From the NCBI GenBank assembly GCA_937121175.1, contig CAKZKD010000002.1, positions 248,001-312,000 on the forward strand: 64,000 nucleotides of DNA, written 5' to 3'. The position numbers were made by a program, and so were the translations under genes. Below the pieces are notes generated by a model. The model searched no databases. It was not told the origin of the DNA and saw only the letters and a list, made by a program, of their open reading frames with translations. Of the stretch, positions 1-8,471 are shown one piece after another. This DNA is from an uncultured Flavobacteriales bacterium. Lineage in GTDB: Bacteria > Bacteroidota > Bacteroidia > Flavobacteriales_G > Salibacteraceae. Position 1 is the stretch's first letter. Every line of letters starts with the position of its first letter.

Positions 1-1023
1 AAGCAGTTTAAACCCAACGCTGTAGTAATTGCCGATGAGTCCAAGTTTGAGGAGGTAAAAGATGCACTCTGGGACGAAGACATTAAAGTTTTTGCCGGTT
101 CCAATGCCTTAGCTCAGGTAGTTGAAATGAGTGAGATTGATGTTGTGCTTACAGCGTTAGTGGGCTATGCCGGATTAAAGCCAACTTTAGCGGCAATAAA
201 TGCGGGTAAAAATATTGCTCTAGCCAACAAAGAAACCTTGGTTGTAGCCGGGGAAATAGTAACTCAATTGGCGCGTGAGAAAGGAGTGAATATCTACCCA
301 GTTGACTCTGAACATTCTGCAATTTTTCAGTGTTTGGCAGGAGAGTTTCACAATAAAATTGAGAAAATATATCTGACCGCATCAGGAGGCCCATTTAGAG
401 GTAAATCAATTGATGATTTAAAATCGGTTACGAAAGCGCAAGCTCTCAAACATCCCAATTGGGACATGGGCGCAAAAATTACTATTGATTCTGCAAGTCT
501 TATGAACAAAGGCCTAGAGGTGATTGAGGCTAAATGGTTATTTGCGCTGGAAACCGACCAAATCGACGTAATTGTTCATCCCCAGTCTATAATTCATTCC
601 ATTGTGCAGTTTGAAGATGGAAGTATGAAAGCCCAAATGGGATTGCCCGATATGAAACTTCCTATTCAGTATGCGTTGGCATACCCGAATAGAATATCGA
701 GCGATTTTCCACGGTTCAATTTTATGGATTACCCTACACTTACTTTCGAGCAGCCCGATAGAAAAACCTTTAGAAACCTTGATTTAGCATTTCAAGCCCT
801 TGATAAAAAAGGAAACGCCGCATGTGTTTTAAATGCAGCGAACGAAGTCACCGTTCAAGCATTTTTGGAAGATAAAATCAAGTTTTTGGACATAGCAGCC
901 ATCAATGAAAAAACGATGGAATTGGTTGATTTTGTTGGAAAACCGAGCTACGATGACTACGTACAAACGGATATCGACGCCAGAGTGCGTGCTACAGAAC
1001 TCGTTTCCAAAGGTTTGGATTAA
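1..1023 (+). CDS. dxr: 1-deoxy-D-xylulose 5-phosphate reductoisomerase, 5'-truncated by window edge
   Basis: This is the second enzyme of the MEP isoprenoid pathway; it turns DXP into 2-C-methyl-D-erythritol 4-phosphate with NADPH and a divalent metal. The frame is open from base 1 (KQFKPNAVVIADE...), so the gene begins before the window and the ATG at 127 is internal. Visible family signatures are the NKETLV segment, VDSEHSAIFQCL, the ASGGPFRG loop, SLMNKGLEVIEA with the metal-site glutamates, and NAANEVTVQAFL near the end. About 340 of the usual 380-400 residues are present. rseP follows 90 bp downstream on the same strand. It shows that the organism has at least part of the MEP route, which matters because an HMG-CoA reductase lies at the other end of the window. 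Confidence 0.96.
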   Translation, partial: KQFKPNAVVIADESKFEEVKDALWDEDIKVFAGSNALAQVVEMSEIDVVLTALVGYAGLKPTLAAINAGKNIALANKETLVVAGEIVTQLAREKGVNIYPVDSEHSAIFQCLAGEFHNKIEKIYLTASGGPFRGKSIDDLKSVTKAQALKHPNWDMGAKITIDSASLMNKGLEVIEAKWLFALETDQIDVIVHPQSIIHSIVQFEDGSMKAQMGLPDMKLPIQYALAYPNRISSDFPRFNFMDYPTLTFEQPDRKTFRNLDLAFQALDKKGNAACVLNAANEVTVQAFLEDKIKFLDIAAINEKTMELVDFVGKPSYDDYVQTDIDARVRATELVSKGLD

Positions 1024-1083
1024 CCTTTTTTATCCAGTACCCTGCATATTCATCGCAGAATATTTCGTCACCTTGAACCAAAT

Positions 1084-1097
1084 GCGCAAATTTGCGC
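1084..1097. promoter_or_regulatory. 14-bp perfect palindrome upstream of rseP
   Basis: GCGCAAATTTGCGC is a perfect 14-bp palindrome ending 16 bp before the rseP start codon. The position would suit a repressor site or an element overlapping the promoter (the TTTGC part resembles a Bacteroidota -7 box). No regulator can be named from the sequence. Confidence 0.3.
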
Positions 1098-1113
1098 GCT
1101 CAAAGAATAATCC

Positions 1114-2460
1114 ATGGAAGAAATTTTAATAAAAGCAGCACAATTCTTTTTGAGTTTGTCAATTCTTATTGTACTGCACGAGCTAGGACACTTTTTACCC
1201 GCTAAGTATTTCGGAGCTAGAGTAGAAAAGTTCTACATGTTCTTTGATTGGAAGTTTTCCCTTTTTAAGTTCAAAAGAGGCGAAACCGAATACGGAATTG
1301 GTTGGATACCCCTTGGCGGTTACGTGAAAATTGCCGGAATGGTAGATGAGTCTATGGATACCGACCAACTTAAAAACGAACCAGAATCATGGGAATTTAG
1401 AAGTAAACCCGCCTGGCAACGACTTATTATTCTGATGGGTGGAGTTACGGTAAACGTGATTTTAGCCATGTTTATTCACTCTCTAGTTTTATTTGCCTGG
1501 GGCGAAAAGTACTTACCGAACGAAAACCTTACTGATGGAGTTTGGGTTATGGATCCAATTGTTGAAGATATAGGATTTCTGAACGGAGATAAGATTTTAG
1601 ACATCAACGGAAACAAAGTAGAGCGTTTTTCAGCTATTACCGGCGAAATGCTTTTTGGCGGTAACGTAAGAGTAGAAAGAGAAGGTGGCGCAGTTGAATC
1701 CCTTACTATACCTGAGGATTTCATTGAAAAGCTGATTGACAACAAGAAAAAATTGTTGTTTTTATATCGAATGCCCTTCATTATTTCGGCTGTTCCGGAA
1801 GAGAGTCACAACCTTGAAGCTGGTTTACAACCCAAGGATATTGTAGTAGCTATCAACGGTGAACGGTTTAATTATTTTGATGAATACAAGGCACAGTTGC
1901 AAGGCTATAAAGGAGCTGAAGTTACACTTACCATTCAGCGGGATGGAGAGGAGCTAAACAAACAAGTCACCATCAACGAAAAAGGTCAAATAGGTGTGTT
2001 AAACACGTTATTGGGTCTTGAAGATTTACAGAAACTAGGTTACTACGAATTAGAAACGAAGGAATTTGGATTTTTTGCTGCTTTTCCGGCAGGTGTTGCC
2101 AAAGCAACGAACCAAATCAATGGTTATTTAAAACAACTGAAACTAATTTTTACACCAAGCACAGGCGCATATAAAGGTGTTGGCGGTTTTGGTACAATTG
2201 GCGGTCTTTTTCCTCCGGTTTGGGATTGGCAATCGTTTTGGGAAATCACCGCTTTTTTAAGTGTAATGTTGGCAGTAATGAATCTACTCCCGATTCCTGC
2301 TTTAGATGGGGGGCATGTAATGTTTACCCTTTACGAAATGATTACGCGTAGAAAGCCGAATGAGAAGTTTTTAGAATACGCTCAAATGGCTGGAATCATT
2401 TTCTTGTTAGCCGTTTTTGTGTTGGCAAACGGTAACGACGTACTTAAAATGTTCAATTAA
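1114..2460 (+). CDS. rseP: RseP-type site-2 intramembrane zinc protease
   Basis: Inner-membrane metalloprotease of the site-2 family, which cuts transmembrane segments of anti-sigma factors and leftover signal peptides. The zinc motif HELGH is at residues 22-26 inside the first membrane helix. The third metal ligand is in the LDGGH motif near residue 398 (NLLPIPALDGG). PDZ-like sequence lies between them (roughly 110-290), with two candidate repeats (near ILDINGNKV and IVVAINGER). The length of 448 is normal. It starts at ATG 1114, 90 bp after dxr, with a palindrome between. The family link to anti-sigma cleavage is relevant because three sigma/anti-sigma-like pairs are in the same window, but whether this enzyme acts on them is unknown. 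Confidence 0.95.
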   Translation: MEEILIKAAQFFLSLSILIVLHELGHFLPAKYFGARVEKFYMFFDWKFSLFKFKRGETEYGIGWIPLGGYVKIAGMVDESMDTDQLKNEPESWEFRSKPAWQRLIILMGGVTVNVILAMFIHSLVLFAWGEKYLPNENLTDGVWVMDPIVEDIGFLNGDKILDINGNKVERFSAITGEMLFGGNVRVEREGGAVESLTIPEDFIEKLIDNKKKLLFLYRMPFIISAVPEESHNLEAGLQPKDIVVAINGERFNYFDEYKAQLQGYKGAEVTLTIQRDGEELNKQVTINEKGQIGVLNTLLGLEDLQKLGYYELETKEFGFFAAFPAGVAKATNQINGYLKQLKLIFTPSTGAYKGVGGFGTIGGLFPPVWDWQSFWEITAFLSVMLAVMNLLPIPALDGGHVMFTLYEMITRRKPNEKFLEYAQMAGIIFLLAVFVLANGNDVLKMFN

Positions 2461-2501
2461 CGAACTGCACGTTTTCAAACCACAATTTGCTGTGAACAAA
2501 A

Positions 2502-2517
2502 GCCTTATTAATAAGGC
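2502..2517. promoter_or_regulatory. 16-bp perfect palindrome before the 2551 gene
   Basis: GCCTTATTAATAAGGC is a perfect palindrome 33 bp before the start of the secreted unknown gene at 2551 and 41 bp after rseP. It lacks a T-run, so it is a poor terminator; an operator is possible. TAGGC...GCCTA just downstream (2531-2552) gives a second, weaker inverted pair. Confidence 0.2.
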
Positions 2518-2550
2518 ACAAAGCTTGATTAGGCCTGCTAATTTTAGCCT

Positions 2551-3414
2551 ATGATTTCTACGATAAAACCTCGTTTACTATTTACCGTTTTGGTGCTTTT
2601 TTCGGCAAGCCTGTTGTTTGCACAAGACGAAACCTTAGGAGCGTTTCAAAACAAAGTAGCCAAGTTTAAGGACGATACTGTTTGGACACCTGCGGCGCAA
2701 CCAACTTTAATGGTCATTCCTTTTGAACCTATGATGTACCGTTCTAGTATTGACCGAAGTATTGGCCAAACTGATGGCACAACCTACAAGCAAATTGTAG
2801 GGAATTTCCGTAAAGGACTCGATAATTTATTGTTCATAGAAACGGATGCGCAGTACAGAGTAATTCGATTGTTGGTAGATGATGAAGATCGAAAAAAAGA
2901 CCTTTATACAGTTTATAGTAAGTCAAGCGGGGAATACCGAGTGTTACAAAAAGAACCAGAAGAAGCTCCGAAAAAGATAAACCTGCCTAAGCTCAAGAAA
3001 AAAGAGGAAGAAAAACCAAAACCACACGGTACAAGAATGGAAAACGGCCAAATAAAAAGTGATAATGACGGTCAGGAGCGTTTTATGGCTCGAAAAATTA
3101 ACGATGAAGAGCTGTTTACATACTTACACGGAAAGTATGGGTCGGTGTTGTATGTATTCATCAATCAATTCGATATTGGACCAATGGCTGGGTTGGATTA
3201 TCGAGCATTTGAAGGCGACGAATATCAGCGAGAAATAAAAGTGCATTATTCGATTTATACCCACGAGCATGAAATTTTTTCTGGAGTGGCGCGCACTTAT
3301 TTTTCAAGTACGGTGAATAACCAAAAAGATATCATTGTAGAGAATATGCCTAACTTGGCGCGGCAAATAGCAAAGAGTATTCCGGTTCTAATTTCGTCCG
3401 AAAAAGCTAAATAA
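2551..3414 (+). CDS. secreted protein of unknown function
   Basis: I do not recognise the family. The product is 287 residues with an N-terminal signal peptide (hydrophobic stretch at about 9-24 ending SLLFAQ, cleavage probably after FAQ), so it is exported to the periplasm or outer membrane. The middle (about 130-165) is very rich in Lys, Glu and Pro (KKKEEEKPKP), suggesting a flexible linker between two more ordered halves. No membrane helix follows the signal. Its stop codon overlaps the start of the antiporter gene (TAATG), so the two are probably translated together. Confidence 0.75.
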   Translation: MISTIKPRLLFTVLVLFSASLLFAQDETLGAFQNKVAKFKDDTVWTPAAQPTLMVIPFEPMMYRSSIDRSIGQTDGTTYKQIVGNFRKGLDNLLFIETDAQYRVIRLLVDDEDRKKDLYTVYSKSSGEYRVLQKEPEEAPKKINLPKLKKKEEEKPKPHGTRMENGQIKSDNDGQERFMARKINDEELFTYLHGKYGSVLYVFINQFDIGPMAGLDYRAFEGDEYQREIKVHYSIYTHEHEIFSGVARTYFSSTVNNQKDIIVENMPNLARQIAKSIPVLISSEKAK

Positions 3415-4754
3415 TGGGAGTTAATCCGTACATTCTAATCATAGTTTTATGTGGCCTGGTTATCGTTTCCTATCTATACAATGTGTTGGCTAAGAAAACC
3501 AATATTCCTTCTGTCATTATGCTCATCGGAACAGGGATTTTAATCACCCAATCTTTGGATTATTTCGATAGCCCATTGGAGAGTACAAACTGGTTTCCAA
3601 TACTTGAGTTATTGGGAATTGTTGGTTTGGTTATGATTGTTTTGGAGGCGGCATTAGATCTGGAATTAACTAAAGAAAAATGGCCAATCATTTGGAAGTC
3701 ATTTGTAGTTGCGCTTTGCGCGTTATTTGTTACGTCAGCAGCTTTCACCTTTCTTGTACAGTTCTTTTTTGTAGCCGAATTAAAAAGCGCTTTAATATAT
3801 GCGATTCCGTTGGCTATTACAAGTAGCGCCATTGTAATTCCAAGTGTAGTAAACCTTACTGAGGAGCCAAAAGAATTTTTGATTTATGAGTCAACATTCT
3901 CGGATATATTGGGCATTATGACCTTCTATTTTGTTTTGCAAGGTTACAATGCACCAGAAGGTGAAAGCATTGCAAGTGCAATCTTGCTCAACATAGGCCT
4001 AACTTTATTGGTAGCTATTGTATTGAGCTATATTTTGACCTACGTTTTTCAAAAAATCAATTCGAATACCAAGCTGTTTCTCTTGATTTCTGTGCTTATG
4101 ATGCTTTATGCGGTAGGTAAATTGATGCACATTAGTTCGCTGCTTATCATTTTGTTTTTTGGCTTGCTGATTAATAACCACAAACTGTTTTTTATTGGTT
4201 TTATGAAGAAGCACGCTAACGATGAAAAAATTGCTGAAACGCTCGATTATTTTAAAGTTATTACGTTAGAAACCTCCTTTGTTGTTCGAACATTTTTCTT
4301 TGTTGTCTTTGGCATGAGCATAGCAATAGCCTCATTAATCAACATTGAAGTTCTCATTTTGGCATTGATATTCCTGGGCGTTCTTTTCATTATTCGCTAC
4401 TTGTTTTTTAGGCTATTTGCCAACTCATTTATGTTACCCTCGCTCTTTGTTTCACCTAGAGGTTTAATCACGATAATGCTCTTTTTCAGTATTCCATCAG
4501 AATACTCGGTTTCGTTGTTCGATAATGGCGTTTTATTGTACATGATTCTTATCAGTAGTGGAATAATGACATTAGCTTTGCTGACTAGAGATAAAGAAGA
4601 AAATTTACCGGGAATCTTAAAAGCAACAAGCCGTTTTATGAAAGACTCACAGGAGTTTAAAGTGGCTCACCCTGTAGATATTGAATCTAAAATTGTTGCT
4701 CACGAATTAGAGCAAGATGAAAACACAAATAATAAAGACGAAAACAAAGATTGA
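3414..4754 (+). CDS. cation:proton antiporter family membrane protein
   Basis: A polytopic inner-membrane protein of 446 residues with about 11-12 hydrophobic segments and a hydrophilic, acidic C-terminal tail (about 410-446). The overall pattern matches sodium or potassium/proton antiporters of the CPA group: an early helix pair with NIPSVIMLIGTGIL, an acidic residue in LVMIVLEAALDLEL, and the helix containing SSAIVIPSV followed by the ESTFSDILG segment. Exchange of Na+ or K+ for H+ is inferred from the family; the ion is not visible. It overlaps the preceding gene by one base and precedes the dehydrogenase gene by two bases, so 2551-6286 looks like one operon. Confidence 0.85.
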   Translation: MGVNPYILIIVLCGLVIVSYLYNVLAKKTNIPSVIMLIGTGILITQSLDYFDSPLESTNWFPILELLGIVGLVMIVLEAALDLELTKEKWPIIWKSFVVALCALFVTSAAFTFLVQFFFVAELKSALIYAIPLAITSSAIVIPSVVNLTEEPKEFLIYESTFSDILGIMTFYFVLQGYNAPEGESIASAILLNIGLTLLVAIVLSYILTYVFQKINSNTKLFLLISVLMMLYAVGKLMHISSLLIILFFGLLINNHKLFFIGFMKKHANDEKIAETLDYFKVITLETSFVVRTFFFVVFGMSIAIASLINIEVLILALIFLGVLFIIRYLFFRLFANSFMLPSLFVSPRGLITIMLFFSIPSEYSVSLFDNGVLLYMILISSGIMTLALLTRDKEENLPGILKATSRFMKDSQEFKVAHPVDIESKIVAHELEQDENTNNKDENKD

Positions 4755-4756
4755 AC

Positions 4757-6286
4757 ATGAATATTTCTGAAACATTAAAGGTACTAGGAATAGAAGAGCT
4801 GAACCAAGGAACCAGTACAGGTAAAAATTGGTTGTCAAGTTCGGACTACATATCTTCATATTCACCAATAGATGGAAAGTTAATTGGTAAAGTGTCGGTA
4901 ACAACTGCTGATGATTATGAAAAAGTAATTCAAGAGGCTCAAAAAGGATTTCAAGAATGGCGTTTGATTCCAGCGCCAAAACGTGGAGAAATTGTGCGTT
5001 TGTTTGGCGAAAAACTAAGAGAGAAAAAAGAAGCGCTCGGAATGTTGGTTACCTATGAAATGGGTAAATCGTACCAAGAAGGTTTGGGTGAAGTTCAAGA
5101 AATGATAGACATCTGCGACTTTGCAGTTGGTTTGTCTCGACAGTTGTATGGGCTAACCATGCACTCCGAAAGACCGGGACACAGAATGTACGAGCAATGG
5201 CATCCTATTGGTGTTGTCGGAATTATATCAGCGTTTAATTTCCCTGTAGCAGTTTGGTGCTGGAATACTGCACTTGCCTGGGTCAGTGGCGATACTTGCG
5301 TTTGGAAAGCATCCGAAAAAGCACCATTGTGTTCAGTAGCTTGTCAAAAGCTATTTGCCGAGGTATTGGAGGAGAATAATTTACCAGAAGGATTGTGCTG
5401 TATCGTCAATGGCGATTATAAAGTGGGTGAATTAATGACCAAAGACACACGAATTCCTTTGGTTTCAGCAACGGGTTCCATCCGGATGGGAAAAATAGTT
5501 GGCGCAGAAGTAGCCAAACGATTAGGGCGCTCTTTACTTGAATTGGGAGGAAATAACGCGATAATAATTACACCTGAGGCTGACATTGATATTACTGTCA
5601 TAGGAGCTGTATTTGGTGCTGTAGGTACTGCTGGTCAACGTTGTACTTCTACCCGAAGATTGATTATTCATGACAGCATTTACGATACAGTTGTCGATAA
5701 GCTAAAATCTGCGTACCAGCAACTAAAAGTTGGCGATCCATTGGATACGACAAATCACGTTGGTCCACTTATCGATACTGATGCTGTAAAAATGTACAAC
5801 GATGCTTTGGAGCAAGTAAAAGCTTCTGGAGGAAATATCTTGGTGGAAGGCGGAGTGCTTTCTGGTGAAGGATACGAATCTGGGTGTTACGTAAAGCCTG
5901 CAATCGCAGAAGCGAAAAACGAAATGCAAATTGTTCAAGACGAAACTTTTGCTCCTATTCTTTACGTGATGAAGTACAGCGAATTGGAAGAAGCAATTGC
6001 TATTCAGAATGGTGTAAAACAAGGTCTTTCTTCAGCTATTATGACTACAAACATGCGCGAAGCAGAGCGGTTTTTATCTGCAGCTGGTTCAGATTGTGGT
6101 ATTGCCAATGTAAATATTGGAACATCGGGCGCTGAAATTGGTGGAGCATTTGGTGGAGAAAAAGAAACTGGCGGTGGCCGTGAGTCTGGTTCTGATGCAT
6201 GGAAAGCATACATGAGAAGACAAACAAACACCATCAATTATTCAACAGAATTGCCATTGGCACAAGGTATTAAATTCGATTTTTAG
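4757..6286 (+). CDS. antiquitin-like aldehyde dehydrogenase (ALDH7 type)
   Basis: NAD(P)-dependent aldehyde dehydrogenase of 509 residues, most like the ALDH7/antiquitin group that oxidises alpha-aminoadipic semialdehyde in lysine breakdown. Seen in the sequence: the NFPVAVW segment near residue 165 (cofactor site), the general-base glutamate in LLELGGNNA, the catalytic cysteine in GTAGQRCTSTRR (about residue 300), and GGAFGGEKETGGGRESGSD near the end, typical of ALDH7. I choose ATG 4757, two bases after the antiporter stop; a TTG at 4751 would give two more residues and overlap. The exact substrate is inferred from resemblance. Its stop codon overlaps that of the convergent gene at 6283 by four bases. 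Confidence 0.93.
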   Translation: MNISETLKVLGIEELNQGTSTGKNWLSSSDYISSYSPIDGKLIGKVSVTTADDYEKVIQEAQKGFQEWRLIPAPKRGEIVRLFGEKLREKKEALGMLVTYEMGKSYQEGLGEVQEMIDICDFAVGLSRQLYGLTMHSERPGHRMYEQWHPIGVVGIISAFNFPVAVWCWNTALAWVSGDTCVWKASEKAPLCSVACQKLFAEVLEENNLPEGLCCIVNGDYKVGELMTKDTRIPLVSATGSIRMGKIVGAEVAKRLGRSLLELGGNNAIIITPEADIDITVIGAVFGAVGTAGQRCTSTRRLIIHDSIYDTVVDKLKSAYQQLKVGDPLDTTNHVGPLIDTDAVKMYNDALEQVKASGGNILVEGGVLSGEGYESGCYVKPAIAEAKNEMQIVQDETFAPILYVMKYSELEEAIAIQNGVKQGLSSAIMTTNMREAERFLSAAGSDCGIANVNIGTSGAEIGGAFGGEKETGGGRESGSDAWKAYMRRQTNTINYSTELPLAQGIKFDF

Positions 6287-7878
6287 AACTCGAATCTTAA
6301 CCCTAAAAGGCCTCCTAGTCTCGTTGCTGGGAGGTCTTTGTTTTTTAATGGCGCTATGGTTTGCTGTCTTAAATTCGGCTGAACCGTTAGTGCCATATTA
6401 GGCTTTAAGTAATATCCGAAAGTCAATCCAACATTAAAAGCCAATGTGGTTTTGTTTGCAAAATCACTTCCCGATAAGCTCACTACTTGATTTGTTTCGT
6501 TGTCAAAGAACTCACCACGGGCATTCACTAAAACCCCAAGGTCTAAACCAAAACTACCGCCCACAAAACACTTTTTTATGGGATACTCATAGCCGATAAA
6601 CAGGGGGATATATGCGTACTGTAATTGGTAATTCATGTTGGACGAAGTATTGATTACAACGTCTTCAGAAGTTGTAGTGGTATCGTAAACCGTTGAGAAA
6701 GAAGTGTCAAGAGAGTACTCAGGGGTTCCCGATTGAAATACGATATCAGAACCAACAGGAACACGAATTACCGGAGTTTTAATGAGCGTACTGTCTATTC
6801 TGTCAATAATTTCTCTTGAGGATATGTCTTGATTAATATTGGTCTTAATAGTGGATGCTTCAACCGTTAGGTTGCCGCTCAATTGATTAAAATTAACACC
6901 AATTCCAGCTACAACTCCTTTGTATTTTATACCACCAACAACACCAAGTTGCAAGTCGTTCACTGTACCGTAATCGAGCCGGTAAGATGAACTTCCATCT
7001 TGAATTTCGGTGTTTTTTTGCTTTAAAGATGAATGATAACCTACTACAGGGGTAATGAAGTATTTCAGCTTAATTTCATCTTTTACAGGAGAACCAAATT
7101 CTGTTTCATAGTCGTCTGGCTCATCTGCAACCTCCATTAAACTCAGTTTATCGGAGTTTGATTCAAAAGGAATAATTGCGGAAAGAGGAATTATTGAAGC
7201 AATTGCATTTTTGTTGGTAGAATTTTCCTCAACGGCGATAAAATTTTGAGACTCTGGCCTCATAACATTTGATTTATCATCCTCTTCACTTGTAAAGCTA
7301 CTTTCGATATTTTCTGTATTATAAGCTATTTCAGGTTCCGTAATATTTTCAGAATTTACCTGCTCAGGTTCTAAATCGACTAACGACTCAATTGGGACAG
7401 CAACAGCAACAGTAGGCTTAGCCTTTTTTTCTTCTATTTCATTAGGTAATGGCGCAACTTCAGTATTTGCTGAAGGATTATTATACGATTCAATTACTTC
7501 AAATTTCGGAGCATCAGTTCTTTCAACTGTTTTTCCGTTTGAATTAGGTGTGACGGTTTCATTTTCATTATTTAATTCAATTGCTGCTTTTTCCAACTTA
7601 GGTTTAGTTAAACTAGGTTTAGTGGCACTCAGTTCGCTAATCATCGCAGCGGTTTTCTTGTTATTTAAATTATCTGCTTTGGGGGCGAATAAATATACGC
7701 CAGTCGCAAGAGTAATTAGAACTGCACTTGCGCCTACACCCCACCAGAAAATGAAGCCTCTTTTTTTCTTTCGTTGATCTATCATAGCGCCCATTTGATC
7801 CCAATACTTGGCATCAAAAGCTACATCTCCTTTCGGAAATGCCGCGCGTGATAAATTATCTATGTCGTTATCTATCAT
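6283..7878 (-). CDS. putative dual-membrane-spanning anti-sigma protein with C-terminal outer-membrane beta-barrel (module A)
   Basis: 531 residues in four parts. Residues 1-40 are a short cytosolic stretch with A13F14 and Y25W26xxM29. A single hydrophobic helix lies at about 41-65 after a KKKR cluster (inside-positive). A long polar, acidic, Pro/Ser/Glu-rich linker runs from about 66 to 265. A region of alternating amphipathic strands (about 270-531) ends in aromatic F, as outer-membrane barrels do (LRFEF). One chain would thus be anchored in both membranes. It overlaps the sigma gene by four bases (ATGA), so it is presumably the partner and restrainer of that sigma factor. This resembles the dual-membrane-spanning anti-sigma factors reported in Bacteroides, as far as I recall. 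Function is inferred; the domain order is seen. A paralogue is at 11369-12805. Confidence 0.75.
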   Translation of the reverse strand: MIDNDIDNLSRAAFPKGDVAFDAKYWDQMGAMIDQRKKKRGFIFWWGVGASAVLITLATGVYLFAPKADNLNNKKTAAMISELSATKPSLTKPKLEKAAIELNNENETVTPNSNGKTVERTDAPKFEVIESYNNPSANTEVAPLPNEIEEKKAKPTVAVAVPIESLVDLEPEQVNSENITEPEIAYNTENIESSFTSEEDDKSNVMRPESQNFIAVEENSTNKNAIASIIPLSAIIPFESNSDKLSLMEVADEPDDYETEFGSPVKDEIKLKYFITPVVGYHSSLKQKNTEIQDGSSSYRLDYGTVNDLQLGVVGGIKYKGVVAGIGVNFNQLSGNLTVEASTIKTNINQDISSREIIDRIDSTLIKTPVIRVPVGSDIVFQSGTPEYSLDTSFSTVYDTTTTSEDVVINTSSNMNYQLQYAYIPLFIGYEYPIKKCFVGGSFGLDLGVLVNARGEFFDNETNQVVSLSGSDFANKTTLAFNVGLTFGYYLKPNMALTVQPNLRQQTIAPLKNKDLPATRLGGLLGLRFEF

Positions 7879-8453
7879 AATACTAGACTTGATACAAATT
7901 TCAATGAGCCTTTAAGCACATCCTTTAATATTTTTCGGGCATTGTTTACGTGCCATTTCGAAGTTCCTTCTTTCATTCCCAAGTTATCCGCAATCTCTTG
8001 ATGCGATAACCCCTCCAAAATAAATAGTTGGAAAACCTCTTGAGTAGTTGCTGGAAGATTCAGTATTTCTTTTTTTACCAATTCAAGGGCCTCGGCGGAG
8101 TACATTCCATCCTCGTCTAACTCAATTTCATGTATCCCATGTTTCTCCAAGGTTTCGTCCTCGGCAACTTCAACATGTTTTTTACGCGTTTGGTCTTTTC
8201 GGTATTCATTAATACAATGATTAACGGTTACCCTTCTTGCCCAAGCCATAAAAGGCACCTTTGGATTTTGTTTTTCTACGTTTTCAAGAATTTTAAAAAA
8301 CGCCTCGTTAAGAAGGGCCGCTGCATCATCTTTGCTGTTAGCAAACCGATAGCAAATACTAATTAATGGGCTAAAGCAAAACTTATAAAGCTCTTCTTGA
8401 GCTTTTCTATCGCCTTTTATACAGGCCTCTATCAGCTGCCTATTTGGATTCAT
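7875..8453 (-). CDS. ECF-type RNA polymerase sigma factor (module A)
   Basis: A 192-residue sigma-70 family factor with only regions 2 and 4. Region 2 is at about 10-90 (LYKFCFSPLISICYRF, then FMAWARRVTVNHCINEYRK for -10 recognition and melting). Region 4 is at about 125-180 (LPATTQEVFQLFILEGLSHQEIA, with helix-turn-helix ending EGTSKWHVNNAR). The EGTSKWH segment replaces the commoner EGTVKSRL. It is cotranscribed with the upstream T9SS gene (18 bp gap) and overlaps the downstream transenvelope protein by ATGA, the classic sigma/anti-sigma arrangement. It is clearly paralogous to the sigma factor at 12802, which has the same length, supporting duplication of the whole module. Confidence 0.92.
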   Translation of the reverse strand: MNPNRQLIEACIKGDRKAQEELYKFCFSPLISICYRFANSKDDAAALLNEAFFKILENVEKQNPKVPFMAWARRVTVNHCINEYRKDQTRKKHVEVAEDETLEKHGIHEIELDEDGMYSAEALELVKKEILNLPATTQEVFQLFILEGLSHQEIADNLGMKEGTSKWHVNNARKILKDVLKGSLKFVSSLVL

Positions 8454-8471
8454 TAATGCTTTCGCTTCCGC

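Noticed and set aside
127-129. ATG 127 as the start of dxr
   Set aside because: The same frame is open to base 1 and codes typical DXR sequence, so the gene is cut by the window.
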